A stretch of 43,199 nucleotides of DNA from Sulfuricella sp. GTDB lineage: Bacteria; Pseudomonadota; Gammaproteobacteria; Burkholderiales; Sulfuricellaceae. Position 1 is the first letter of the stretch; each line of letters opens with the position of its first letter. The position numbers and the translations under genes were made by a program. The stretch spans positions 1 through 43,199 of the forward strand of contig JAGXQV010000054.1 in assembly GCA_018336195.1 (NCBI GenBank), read 5' to 3'. This document shows, piece after piece, positions 16,201 through 22,604 of the stretch. A model generated the notes under the pieces. The model did not search any database and was not told where the DNA came from. It was given only the letters and a program-made list of their open reading frames with translations.

Positions 16201-17161
16201 CGTTGAGGTTGGTCAGACCGGTTATTTTCGGCGCCCAGGTATAGCCGTTGTCGGTACTGCTGTAGACGCCACCGCCGGAAGAACCGGCAAATACCGTGGT
16301 GGGATAGGACGGGGTGATCGCGATTGAGGTCAGCGAAGGATTGAGAAACGCCGTGGACGGCACCACCGAGGTGCTGATATCGGGAATGACCGGCGACCAT
16401 ACCGTGCCGGGGTTGACCGTAACGCCGGAAATGGTGACGTCCTGCCAGGTGGTGCCGTTGATGTTGCCGGTAGTAGCGTCATTCGTGCAAGACGAAACGA
16501 TCCCGCCGCCAGTGATATGCCCGGAAACCGTGCCCCCGGTAATCCAGGCCGATGTAACGGTGCCCCCGGAAATGGTGCCGGTAATGGTGCCGGTCGAGAT
16601 GGTGCCCTGAGTGATAGTCGCGCTGGTGAGTCCGGCGCAAGTCCCGGTCGTGACCAGGACGGTAGCACCGGTAATCGTCGCGCCAGTCAGGTGAGGCGCA
16701 GAGGTCGTAATAGTCGGTGCCAGGTTGTTGCGCCACCAGTTGACGCCGCCATCCTGGCTCAGCAGCATGCCGCCGCTGGTGCCGGCATACACCCGCGAGG
16801 GCGTCACCGGATCGGCCTGGACCGCCGCGACGGTCTGGTTGAAGGTGTTGTCGAAATAGGTCGAGAGCTTCCACTCCGCGCCAACATTGATGCTGTAATA
16901 GACTTTTTCACCGACGCTGCCGTAGACGGTGGTCGGAACCACCGGGTTGACGGAAACGGCGCCAATATAAGCCCCATCTCCCGGCGCAATCGTGGGGGTC
17001 CACTGGTTGGTGCCGGCGGCAGCTGCGCCAAACAAGGCTAAAAACGCGCCCGCCAAAAGCAGCTGTTCGAGAATTTTGCCAACCAACGGGGGTAAATTTG
17101 TCCGCGCCTTTTCGGTAATTGGGGGAAGGGTCGTGGCAAGGCAGGTCATGAGCGTATCCAT
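13208..17161 (-). CDS. giant secreted protein with BNR-type and choice-of-anchor-D repeats
   Basis: A 1317-residue protein. An unusually long N-terminal region (about 50 residues) ends in a hydrophobic stretch A-G-A-F-L-A-L-F-G-A-A-A-A, a likely signal peptide or anchor. Residues about 150-225 are a low-complexity Thr-Gly-Ile stretch (I-T-G-A-T-I-T-G-A; G-T-I-T-G-T-I-S-G-G). Next come about four sialidase/sortilin-type repeats (S-T-D-N-G-Y-T-W; S-A-N-S-G-T-T-W; S-L-D-S-G-A-T-W). About six Ig-like repeats of roughly 100 residues follow, each with L-T-N-x-G-T/N-x-x-L-N-I-S, D-G-D-F, a Cys pair and S-D-A-x-G-S-P, typical of choice-of-anchor-D/ASPM-SPD-2-Hydin folds. The last roughly 130 residues differ. 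No PEP-CTERM or LPXTG signal is visible. The ATG at 17161 is chosen; a TTG lies one codon upstream. Inferred to be a surface or extracellular structural protein. Confidence 0.85.
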   Translation of the reverse strand: MDTLMTCLATTLPPITEKARTNLPPLVGKILEQLLLAGAFLALFGAAAAGTNQWTPTIAPGDGAYIGAVSVNPVVPTTVYGSVGEKVYYSINVGAEWKLSTYFDNTFNQTVAAVQADPVTPSRVYAGTSGGMLLSQDGGVNWWRNNLAPTITTSAPHLTGATITGATVLVTTGTCAGLTSATITQGTISTGTITGTISGGTVTSAWITGGTVSGHITGGGIVSSCTNDATTGNINGTTWQDVTISGVTVNPGTVWSPVIPDISTSVVPSTAFLNPSLTSIAITPSYPTTVFAGSSGGGVYSSTDNGYTWAPKITGLTNLNVTSLAIDPATITTIYAATGSGGVFRSANSGTLWTAINAGLSGNALRVNTVVIDPVTTTTIYIGTSGNGVYKSANSGTTWTQINSGLGNLNIKAIVIDPSDNTKLYAGTAGGGVYRSLDSGATWTEMNTGLTHKFITSLTIAPLTQQKLFAGTDSGLFDYEITNSPGLVVVPPTVNGVPGGVYFGAQAVGTISAIQQITLTNNGTLPLSFSVDVSGEFSPTTSAGPSTTYAVCGTTLAAGASCYFNVTFNPASYDSNPATAATNNAKSGQVVITSDAPVSPYYVTLKGTSAPAGTGSGTTAAPGVSLSPDKLVFATQSVDVESVRQTVTLTNIGTATLNISSKLADGDFYIDTSATTCGATLPSTSKCVIKVYFKPSGAGDLKGTLFLYSDATGSPHTVSLEGAGTSSSVAGGTSITLSPTKLEFPVQAVGVDSTVQTVTLTNTGTATLNFSTIFADGDFKFVALSSASHCEAPLAPGKQCTIGVKFAPTGGGDRKGSLYIYSDAAGSPATVDLSGAGTTSITLSPASLDFGSQANGQLGNSKSVTLTNTGPVPLNISATAIIGQSMYVATTTTTSSGSSSGYTTIVIDDFIVTENTCESVLAAGASCVIDVAFFPRRDTLTGGTYTDTKNTLAISDDAAGSPHKVLLTGRILPASAVTTGAASVSVVPSSLDFGAQQVSLASTARVVTLTNVGNGVLNISNIIADGDFSYTTSCGGLPVALASGKKCAISVTLTPTGTGDRGGKLLIYSDADGSPHSVTLTGSGSTTAASVALSIVPSSLDFSVVSVNTPSAPATVTITNKGNIAITFLDINWDGDFSQASSSTCGATPVSPGASCTFDIVFTPSAEGQATGTLTFSSDAATQPYTVALSGTGGDQMSFSSQSYGAPTGLTITAGLHVAKRDASKYGKVYLAALVGGTQLYFHNGYQWVVYNGDARGPYPSYSYGQLTSKNIPVISNTNVTSLSGTVIYLGYGVVGFVPTEEDMFSFNKYGQIYVIP

Positions 17162-17465
17162 CAATTATGTCTAAATACTATCGGCGACTATAACCCATAA
17201 TTAAACGTCGGTGTACGTCGTCGGGCCTGACGTTTGAGACAAACTGCACCTATGTGAAACAAACGTACCTTGACCGGAGCGACCTCGGTCGCGACGGCGG
17301 TATGTGACGTTGTGGCATCGCGTATCGCGGGCAGTGACAGCACGAATTTCGGTGCAATTGACTTCCTCTTTCTTCCTAGAAAGGCGTCAATTTCTAGCAG
17401 GACGGGTCAGAGGGAACAAAAAAGCCGGGTATAAAACCCGGCTTCATTTGGCCATTTACAATACA
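17162..17465. other. intergenic region, 304 bases
   Basis: No coding signal. It holds short hairpins, GCGACC/GGTCGC at 17279-17292 and CTAGAAA/TTTCTAG at 17376-17397, and the pilin terminator listed separately. Base composition is lower in GC than in the flanking genes. The promoter of the giant gene must lie near 17165-17230, but no convincing -35/-10 pair was found. Confidence 0.6.
17418..17444 (-). terminator. rho-independent terminator of the pilin gene
   Basis: On the minus strand, AAGCCGGGT and ACCCGGCTT form a perfect 9-bp stem (17436-17444 with 17422-17430) around a 5-base loop, followed by T residues (17418-17423 on the plus strand). It lies 21 bases after the pilin stop codon, so the pilin is probably a monocistronic transcript. 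Confidence 0.9.
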
Positions 17466-18125
17466 TTACATCAGATTGCACGCAGTCCATGTAGTAAGCG
17501 TTACTGCCTCATTATAGGCAACTAGGGCGGGGGCGATTGCTGTTGGAGCCAAGTTGGCGGCGCCAGTAGCCCCGCGCAAGCTTCCAACTGCGTTGCTAGG
17601 TGTCCCATCTAATGCTGTGTCCACACCCGCCATCTGTTTTGTAGTGAGGTTTGAAACGCACACCGACGGAGATGATGCAGATTGTCCATAGGCGGCAACT
17701 GCCACACCAATCAATCCACCTGTTCCCGCGCGCGGTAGATTCGCAGCACCAATACCCAATGCCGGGTCACCAGCAACCAAACCTCCGGCACGAAGGGCTT
17801 GCCACATGGCGGCCTGTTCCACTGCGGGGTTGGTAAAGGTCGTACCGACCGCAGCAGCGAGTGCTCCATTGGCATTGCCGCCTAATGTGACTGTCCATCC
17901 ACGGGCTGTCATAGTGGCCAGAGCTTCATCGCCGGGAATGGCGTGGTAGCGGTCTACATAGGAGTTATATGCTGCGGAAACATTCTTCATATCGTTGACG
18001 ACAGACTTGATTTTGGAATTTTCAATCATTTCCTGGCCTTTCAGCACGCCGCCGAGCAACAGGCCGATGATAACCAGCACGATGGCGATTTCAACCAGGG
18101 TAAAACCAGATTGACGGGACTTCAT
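17466..18125 (-). CDS. type IV/MSHA-type prepilin, probable major pilin
   Basis: A 219-residue prepilin. The leader M-K-S-R-Q-S-G is cut before F-T-L-V-E, giving a mature protein with the key Glu at position 5 and a classic hydrophobic helix (I-A-I-V-L-V-I-I-G-L-L-L-G-G-V-L). The globular part is rich in Ala, Gly and Thr, with cysteines in S-V-C-V-S and W-T-A-C-N-L-M that probably close a C-terminal disulfide loop. A strong AGGAGA Shine-Dalgarno precedes the ATG at 18125. It has its own sigma-54 promoter (18178-18192) and its own terminator, which is how highly expressed major pilins are usually organised. It is separated from the assembly genes at 21.5-34.6 kb. It could instead be a minor pseudopilin; the strong dedicated promoter argues for the major subunit. 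Confidence 0.88.
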   Translation of the reverse strand: MKSRQSGFTLVEIAIVLVIIGLLLGGVLKGQEMIENSKIKSVVNDMKNVSAAYNSYVDRYHAIPGDEALATMTARGWTVTLGGNANGALAAAVGTTFTNPAVEQAAMWQALRAGGLVAGDPALGIGAANLPRAGTGGLIGVAVAAYGQSASSPSVCVSNLTTKQMAGVDTALDGTPSNAVGSLRGATGAANLAPTAIAPALVAYNEAVTLTTWTACNLM

Positions 18126-18177
18126 GTTGCTTTCTCCTAAATTAGAAATTTTATTTGAATCTGCGAACTGAAGTTAC

Positions 18178-18192
18178 GCAATTGCCGTGCCA
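18178..18192 (-). promoter_or_regulatory. sigma-54 (RpoN) promoter of the pilin gene
   Basis: On the minus strand the sequence is TGGCACGGCAATTGC, a perfect match to the RpoN consensus TGGCAC-N5-TTGC with GG and GC exactly 12 bases apart. Transcription would start near 18166, leaving a leader of about 40 bases before the ATG at 18125. It requires an activator of the type encoded at 3610-5073. Confidence 0.85.
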
Positions 18193-18308
18193 GGAAATAA
18201 GCCATAACCGCCCGTGGCAATTTACCAAATATCAGATGACCACATGTCTTTTTTGCGCTCAAAACCCCAGAGAAATGACGAGATTTCAACATCACCGTCC
18301 AGATCCCG

Positions 18309-19007
18309 TCATCGCCGTTCCAGCCTTTTCAGTTCTTCCATCAGAAAGTACATTTCACCGGGATCGGTGATCTTGCCGCTTTTCAGCAATCCGCCAAGGA
18401 GAATCTTGGCGCTCTCCAATTCATTCATGTCTTCCAGAATAAAAATCTCCATCTGTTTCGCCCAGCTTGGCACATTATCGCCAGTGGCATGTTCACGGAT
18501 GGCGCGAGCGTATTTCCGCGCCAAGGGCAAGTCATGGAGACGATGCTTGGCCATCACCGCCGCATGGGCGAGCCACGGCCAGCGATTATCGGGATCGAGC
18601 AGAAATTGATGGTAGACGAACTCGAACATCCGACGTTGCCGGGACGGCTCGTTAACTGAGCCAAATACTTTACTGGCGACCATCAGCGGGTATTGACCAC
18701 GCGGATCGAGTTCGAGAATGCGCTCCAGCCATCCCTCTACTTTAGCGAAATCAAGTTGCCGGTAAGAAAGGCCAATCCCCGGCTGCGTGTCGAAAGCCTG
18801 CAAATTGAGCATCAGCGCGCGCGCCAGCGGGATCGGGTCGCCCAGACTAACTAGGTGCAAGGCGGCAATGGTCGGCGGTGGCAGCAGGTCTTCGGCGCGC
18901 GCCTGTGGTTTGGGTTGGCTGAAATGCCAAGCAATCTGGAGGCAAAACCCCAGCATCAAAAGCCACAAAACCGGCCATGGAACGGTGCTGAGCGGGCGTT
19001 CGCGCAT
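18309..19007 (-). CDS. membrane-anchored helical (TPR-like) protein in the ABC permease operon
   Basis: A 232-residue protein with one N-terminal membrane segment at about 10-30 (W-P-V-L-W-L-L-M-L-G-F-C-L). The rest is all-helical with TPR-like spacing (L-D-F-A-K-V-E-G-W-L-E-R-I-L-E-L-D-P; A-R-K-Y-A-R-A-I-R-E-H). Its ATG lies 6 bases after the stop of the ABC-2 permease gene, so they form one transcript. It is probably an accessory of the exporter, facing the periplasm if the N-terminal segment is an uncleaved anchor. No known family name can be given from sequence alone. Confidence 0.7.
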   Translation of the reverse strand: MRERPLSTVPWPVLWLLMLGFCLQIAWHFSQPKPQARAEDLLPPPTIAALHLVSLGDPIPLARALMLNLQAFDTQPGIGLSYRQLDFAKVEGWLERILELDPRGQYPLMVASKVFGSVNEPSRQRRMFEFVYHQFLLDPDNRWPWLAHAAVMAKHRLHDLPLARKYARAIREHATGDNVPSWAKQMEIFILEDMNELESAKILLGGLLKSGKITDPGEMYFLMEELKRLERR

Positions 19008-19013
19008 GGTGGG

Positions 19014-19784
19014 TCAGAGATTCTTGCGATACAGGTCGAAGAGCGCCGCGCCGCCGAGTAGCATCACGTAGATCAGGCTTTGCGTAGCGACCGGCAGCAA
19101 AGCGGCCCAGGAGCCGGTATGGTAAGCCAGCCATTCGGTCTGGGTGAAGGTATCGAGGCGCGGCAGGACGGCGGCGATGGCGGTAATGATGGTGTTGATC
19201 GCCTGTTGCGACCAGCTTTCGTCGGGCGTCAGCGGGCCATGCGCGATCAACTGGAAAGCGGCAATGGAACGCGCCAGAAGGTAAAACGCCAGGGTTGCAC
19301 TGAGCGCGGGCACGACTTGCGAGAATGTGAAAACGCACAGTAGGCAGAAAGCCTCGATAATCCACAGTTCGAGAAACAGCGAGAGCCCCCACAGCGCCAC
19401 CTGACTTGGCGGGGCATAGATCAGCAGCGTTGCAGCAAAGATTCCCGCGAGCGCCAGGGCACACCCGGAGAACCCGAGAACCTTTCCGGCCAAATAGCTG
19501 GCACGGGGAATCGGCAGGGACAGGATGAGTTCCGAACCTTTGTCGTTAAGTTCCCGCACCATGCTGGTTATAATGAAGACCGCCAGGATAAACACGGCGA
19601 GAAAACGTAGCATAGCACCTAGCAGAGCGGATTGAATCTGGGCGTTTTCGGTGATAGCGATTTCATGCAGGAATTGACCAAGCCCCAGGCTGGCGGCAAC
19701 GACTACCAGAACCAGCCAGATCATGCGGTTGCGCACGGCTTCCAGCAAGGTGTAATAGGCAATCGGGAAAATGGGGGCGGTCAT
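19014..19784 (-). CDS. ABC-2 type exporter permease
   Basis: A 256-residue integral membrane protein with about six hydrophobic helices, including F-L-A-V-F-I-L-A-V-F-I-I-T-S-M-V and L-G-G-A-A-L-F-D-L-Y at the C-terminus. The segment R-E-L-N-D-K-G-S-E-L-I-L-S-L-P-I-P-R-A-S-Y is typical of NosY-like ABC-2 permeases, where a coupling helix contacts the ATPase. The frame is open to 20153, but that part overlaps the divergent kinase gene, and the ATG at 19784 begins the first helix. No ATPase lies next to it; the ABC ATPase at 2874-3599 is the only candidate in the window. Substrate unknown. Confidence 0.82.
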   Translation of the reverse strand: MTAPIFPIAYYTLLEAVRNRMIWLVLVVVAASLGLGQFLHEIAITENAQIQSALLGAMLRFLAVFILAVFIITSMVRELNDKGSELILSLPIPRASYLAGKVLGFSGCALALAGIFAATLLIYAPPSQVALWGLSLFLELWIIEAFCLLCVFTFSQVVPALSATLAFYLLARSIAAFQLIAHGPLTPDESWSQQAINTIITAIAAVLPRLDTFTQTEWLAYHTGSWAALLPVATQSLIYVMLLGGAALFDLYRKNL

Positions 19785-19833
19785 GGGAACAGTCCTGTTT
19801 TGCGACAATTGTAAATGATAAGCCAGGTTCAGC

Positions 19834-21579
19834 ATGCAACAGGATTTTAACGAAAAATTTCGGCTTTTCCTTGCACGGCATCGGCGGTGGCTGGCTATCG
19901 CCATGCTTCTTCTCCTCCATGGGGCATTGCTACTCGGATGGAACAACGTGCTGTCGCGCGGGCTGTTGGTTTCCCATTTGGGACTATTCCTGTTGTGGCA
20001 ACCGATCTGGCGCGGCGAAAAGAAGCTGACGCCGGCCAGCGGCTTGATGGTTGTTTCGGTCGGTTTACTGTTTCTGCTGTGGATCAACTGGTGGCTCATC
20101 GCCCTATGGCTTTCCCTGTTGATCGGCTTGATCGGCGGCAATGTTTTTGCCACGCAGGGGCGCGCGTCACGATGGTTTTACTTGACGGCCGAACTCTATC
20201 TGATGGGGGCGCTGCTGGTATGGGTCGTCCCCCACTTGCTCGGGCAAGGCGGGGTACCGCAGGCGGCAAGCGCGATCATGTATTTCGGCTTACCTCTTTT
20301 CATTTTCGGCATGGTGGCGATTCCGGCGCGGGAAGAACCGCAAGAACTGCAATCCATCGATTTCTTTTACAGCTTGCTGTTATTTCTGTTGATGGTCGTA
20401 CTGGTGCTGGGCAGCTTCGCGCTCAAAGTGGAAGCCCACGAGGACTATTTGACTGCACTATCATCGGCATTGCTGATCGCCGCACTGGTATTGCTGGGTT
20501 TAAGCTGGTTCTGGAGCCCACGCGGCGGTTTCGCCGGGTTAGAGCAGATTTTCTCCCGTTACTTGTTGAGTATCGGCTTGCCCTTCGAACAGTGGTTGCA
20601 TCGCTTGGCGCAACTCTCTGAAAACGTAGCCGACCCAAGGGATTTCCTCAAGCTGGCGATGGCCGGACTAGCCGATCTGCCGGGGATCATTGGGGGAGAA
20701 TGGCAATCGTCGGACGGCTCCGGACGTTTTGGCGAAACAGGAAATAGCCAAGCACATTTCGAATCTCCGCCGCTATTTCTCGTCTTGTATGCGAAGTCGC
20801 CCTTGAGTCCTGCCTTGCGGTTGCATTTCAATCTGCTGGTGCAACTGATGGGGGCGTTTTACCAAGCCAAGCGCCGCGAACAGATGCTGGAACAACATGC
20901 CTACCTCCAGGCGGTGCATGAAACCGGCGCCCGTCTGACCCACGACGTGCGCAACCTGTTGCAATCGCTGAAGGCGCTGTGTGCCGCAGCAGACCACGGG
21001 CAAAATGGCGAGGGATGCAGCCTGCAATCGCTTTTCGCGCGCCAATTGCCGCGCATTACCCAACGCTTGGAGCAGGCCCTCGACAAGCTACGCCAACCAG
21101 CACGGGAGGAAAGTTTTTCTTTCGTGGAATCGCTCGATTGGTGGGAAGCATTGCGGCAACGTTATGCGGACGAAAACCTCCAGTTCGAGCAATCAGGCAA
21201 TTTTGCGAATTTGCCGATACCCACGGAGTTGTTTGACAGCGTAGCCGATAATTTGCTGCAAAACGCTCTGGAAAAAAGAAAGCTAGAAAACAGCTTGAAC
21301 ATCGGCGTGGTGCTAACCCTAACACCTGGCGTCACCTTGCGGGTGTGCGACGACGGACGCGCCGTCGATGAAAAGCTGGCGAGCAGGCTCTTTACCGCGC
21401 CTGTCGCTTCGCACAACGGCCTGGGAATAGGCCTTTACCAATCGGGAAAACTAGCCGCGCAACAGGGATACGAACTGCATTTGACGGACAACGAGACGGG
21501 GCACGTCTGTTTTGAATTGCGGGACCGGACTAGCCCCAGAAAAGAACTGCAAAAACCGCCAGAGCCGCACCAAGCATGA
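19834..21579 (+). CDS. polytopic membrane sensor histidine kinase
   Basis: A 581-residue kinase. The first 235 residues hold about seven hydrophobic helices with very short loops, suggesting a sensor that reads a membrane or lipid signal or a partner protein. A GAF-like linker (about 240-345) precedes the phosphoacceptor helix H-E-T-G-A-R-L-T-H-D-V-R-N-L-L-Q-S-L, with H370 as the probable phosphorylated residue. The ATPase part keeps the N-box N-L-L-Q-N-A-L-E, G1 C-D-D-G-R-A and G2 G-L-G-I-G-L-Y-Q-S-G. It starts 49 bases from the divergent permease gene and has no regulator beside it. The unpaired sigma-54 regulator at 3610-5073 is the best candidate partner. Its stop overlaps the end of the convergent small membrane protein gene by 50 bases. 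Confidence 0.88.
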   Translation: MQQDFNEKFRLFLARHRRWLAIAMLLLLHGALLLGWNNVLSRGLLVSHLGLFLLWQPIWRGEKKLTPASGLMVVSVGLLFLLWINWWLIALWLSLLIGLIGGNVFATQGRASRWFYLTAELYLMGALLVWVVPHLLGQGGVPQAASAIMYFGLPLFIFGMVAIPAREEPQELQSIDFFYSLLLFLLMVVLVLGSFALKVEAHEDYLTALSSALLIAALVLLGLSWFWSPRGGFAGLEQIFSRYLLSIGLPFEQWLHRLAQLSENVADPRDFLKLAMAGLADLPGIIGGEWQSSDGSGRFGETGNSQAHFESPPLFLVLYAKSPLSPALRLHFNLLVQLMGAFYQAKRREQMLEQHAYLQAVHETGARLTHDVRNLLQSLKALCAAADHGQNGEGCSLQSLFARQLPRITQRLEQALDKLRQPAREESFSFVESLDWWEALRQRYADENLQFEQSGNFANLPIPTELFDSVADNLLQNALEKRKLENSLNIGVVLTLTPGVTLRVCDDGRAVDEKLASRLFTAPVASHNGLGIGLYQSGKLAAQQGYELHLTDNETGHVCFELRDRTSPRKELQKPPEPHQA

Positions 21580-21757
21580 CGACCAAGATGCCGCCCACGC
21601 CTCCCCGCATGACCTCATCAATGGTGGCATCCGGCGCAACGGACAGCATGTCGAATCCGTAGGCAAGCAAGCCGAAACCGATCGCCCCGACGACCCGTCG
21701 CGCGGTGATGCGGGGCGGACGATGCGGTTTTTTGGGTATCGCTTCTTGTTCTTCCAT
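21530..21757 (-). CDS. small membrane protein at the end of the prepilin operon
   Basis: A 75-residue protein with a basic, Pro-rich N-terminus (K-K-P-H-R-P-P-R-I-T-A-R-R) and two membrane helices at about 23-38 and 54-74. Its ATG directly abuts the TAA of the prepilin gene, so it is translationally coupled to it. No family recognised. It could help pilin insertion or be unrelated. Its last 50 bases overlap the end of the kinase gene on the other strand. Confidence 0.65.
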   Translation of the reverse strand: MEEQEAIPKKPHRPPRITARRVVGAIGFGLLAYGFDMLSVAPDATIDEVMRGGVGGILVVMLGAALAVFAVLFWG

Positions 21758-22492
21758 TTAAGGCAGCCTACCGGCTGCAACCATACGGTTATACAAGGTG
21801 TTGGGTGACAACCAAACGATAATGTCATCGAATTCCCCATTGGCGGCAGCAGCCTCGGCTCGGGGGTGGCTGACAAAAACCGGGTCTGCGTTTAGGTTAG
21901 CAGCTTCATCCAGCCCAGCACCGCCGGCGCCGGCATTTTTTCCAAGGGAATAAATTATAGCCACGGCATTGGTGGTAAGTGCCGGTGCAGCACCGCAAGC
22001 AACGGCGGTGATGCCGGTGGCGGTGGTACATACATTGAGGTTGGGTGCCAGAATAGCCATGGTGGTGGTAGCCATTCCGCCTGCCGTCGTAAACGCGCTA
22101 CCATTGGAAGTAGTCACCGCATAGCGAATGCGGTTGGCAGGCGTTTGCCACCCATCCAGCGCAAATCCAGCATTGTCTATAGGAGTAATCCCTAACGTTA
22201 CTGCCGGAAGAAAACCAGTCCACGGGCTGGTGCAAACACCTCCCCCAACGGGGGCTTCCACCCCACCAGATGCAGCCGTCGCCGGGCATGGCAAGCGCCC
22301 ATTGGCAATCGAGAAACCGAGCAAGGCTTCCTGAATCTGATTGAGGGTTTGCTGGGTATCGGAAACGCGCCGCTGATCCATTTGCGTGGACAACGGCATC
22401 AATAGCCCCCCCAGTAACAATCCGACGATGACCAACACAATAGCGATTTCGACTAGGGTGAAGCCGCTTTTTTTACGTCCGTACATTTTCAT
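21758..22492 (-). CDS. prepilin / minor pseudopilin
   Basis: A 244-residue prepilin with leader M-K-M-Y-G-R-K-K-S-G cut before F-T-L-V-E and hydrophobic helix I-A-I-V-L-V-I-V-G-L-L-L-G-G-L-L. The globular domain starts with Q-Q-T-L-N-Q-I-Q-E-A-L-L-G-F-S-I-A-N-G-R-L-P-C-P. This phrase is shared by many MSHA-associated and type II-like minor pilins, and the following P-C-P-A-T pattern may form a disulfide. A GGAGGA Shine-Dalgarno sits 7 bases before the ATG at 22492. It follows the lectin-like prepilin gene by 112 bases. Probably a minor subunit that primes or caps the pilus together with that protein. Confidence 0.85.
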   Translation of the reverse strand: MKMYGRKKSGFTLVEIAIVLVIVGLLLGGLLMPLSTQMDQRRVSDTQQTLNQIQEALLGFSIANGRLPCPATAASGGVEAPVGGGVCTSPWTGFLPAVTLGITPIDNAGFALDGWQTPANRIRYAVTTSNGSAFTTAGGMATTTMAILAPNLNVCTTATGITAVACGAAPALTTNAVAIIYSLGKNAGAGGAGLDEAANLNADPVFVSHPRAEAAAANGEFDDIIVWLSPNTLYNRMVAAGRLP

Positions 22493-22604
22493 ATATTTCC
22501 TCCAATGTCAGGGCAGCGAACTATGTCCCGCAATTGACCTAGTTCATTTTCCCGCCCTGCCCATCAAGAAAATCTGGCTGCCGGGTTCTTGACAGATCGA
22601 ATAG

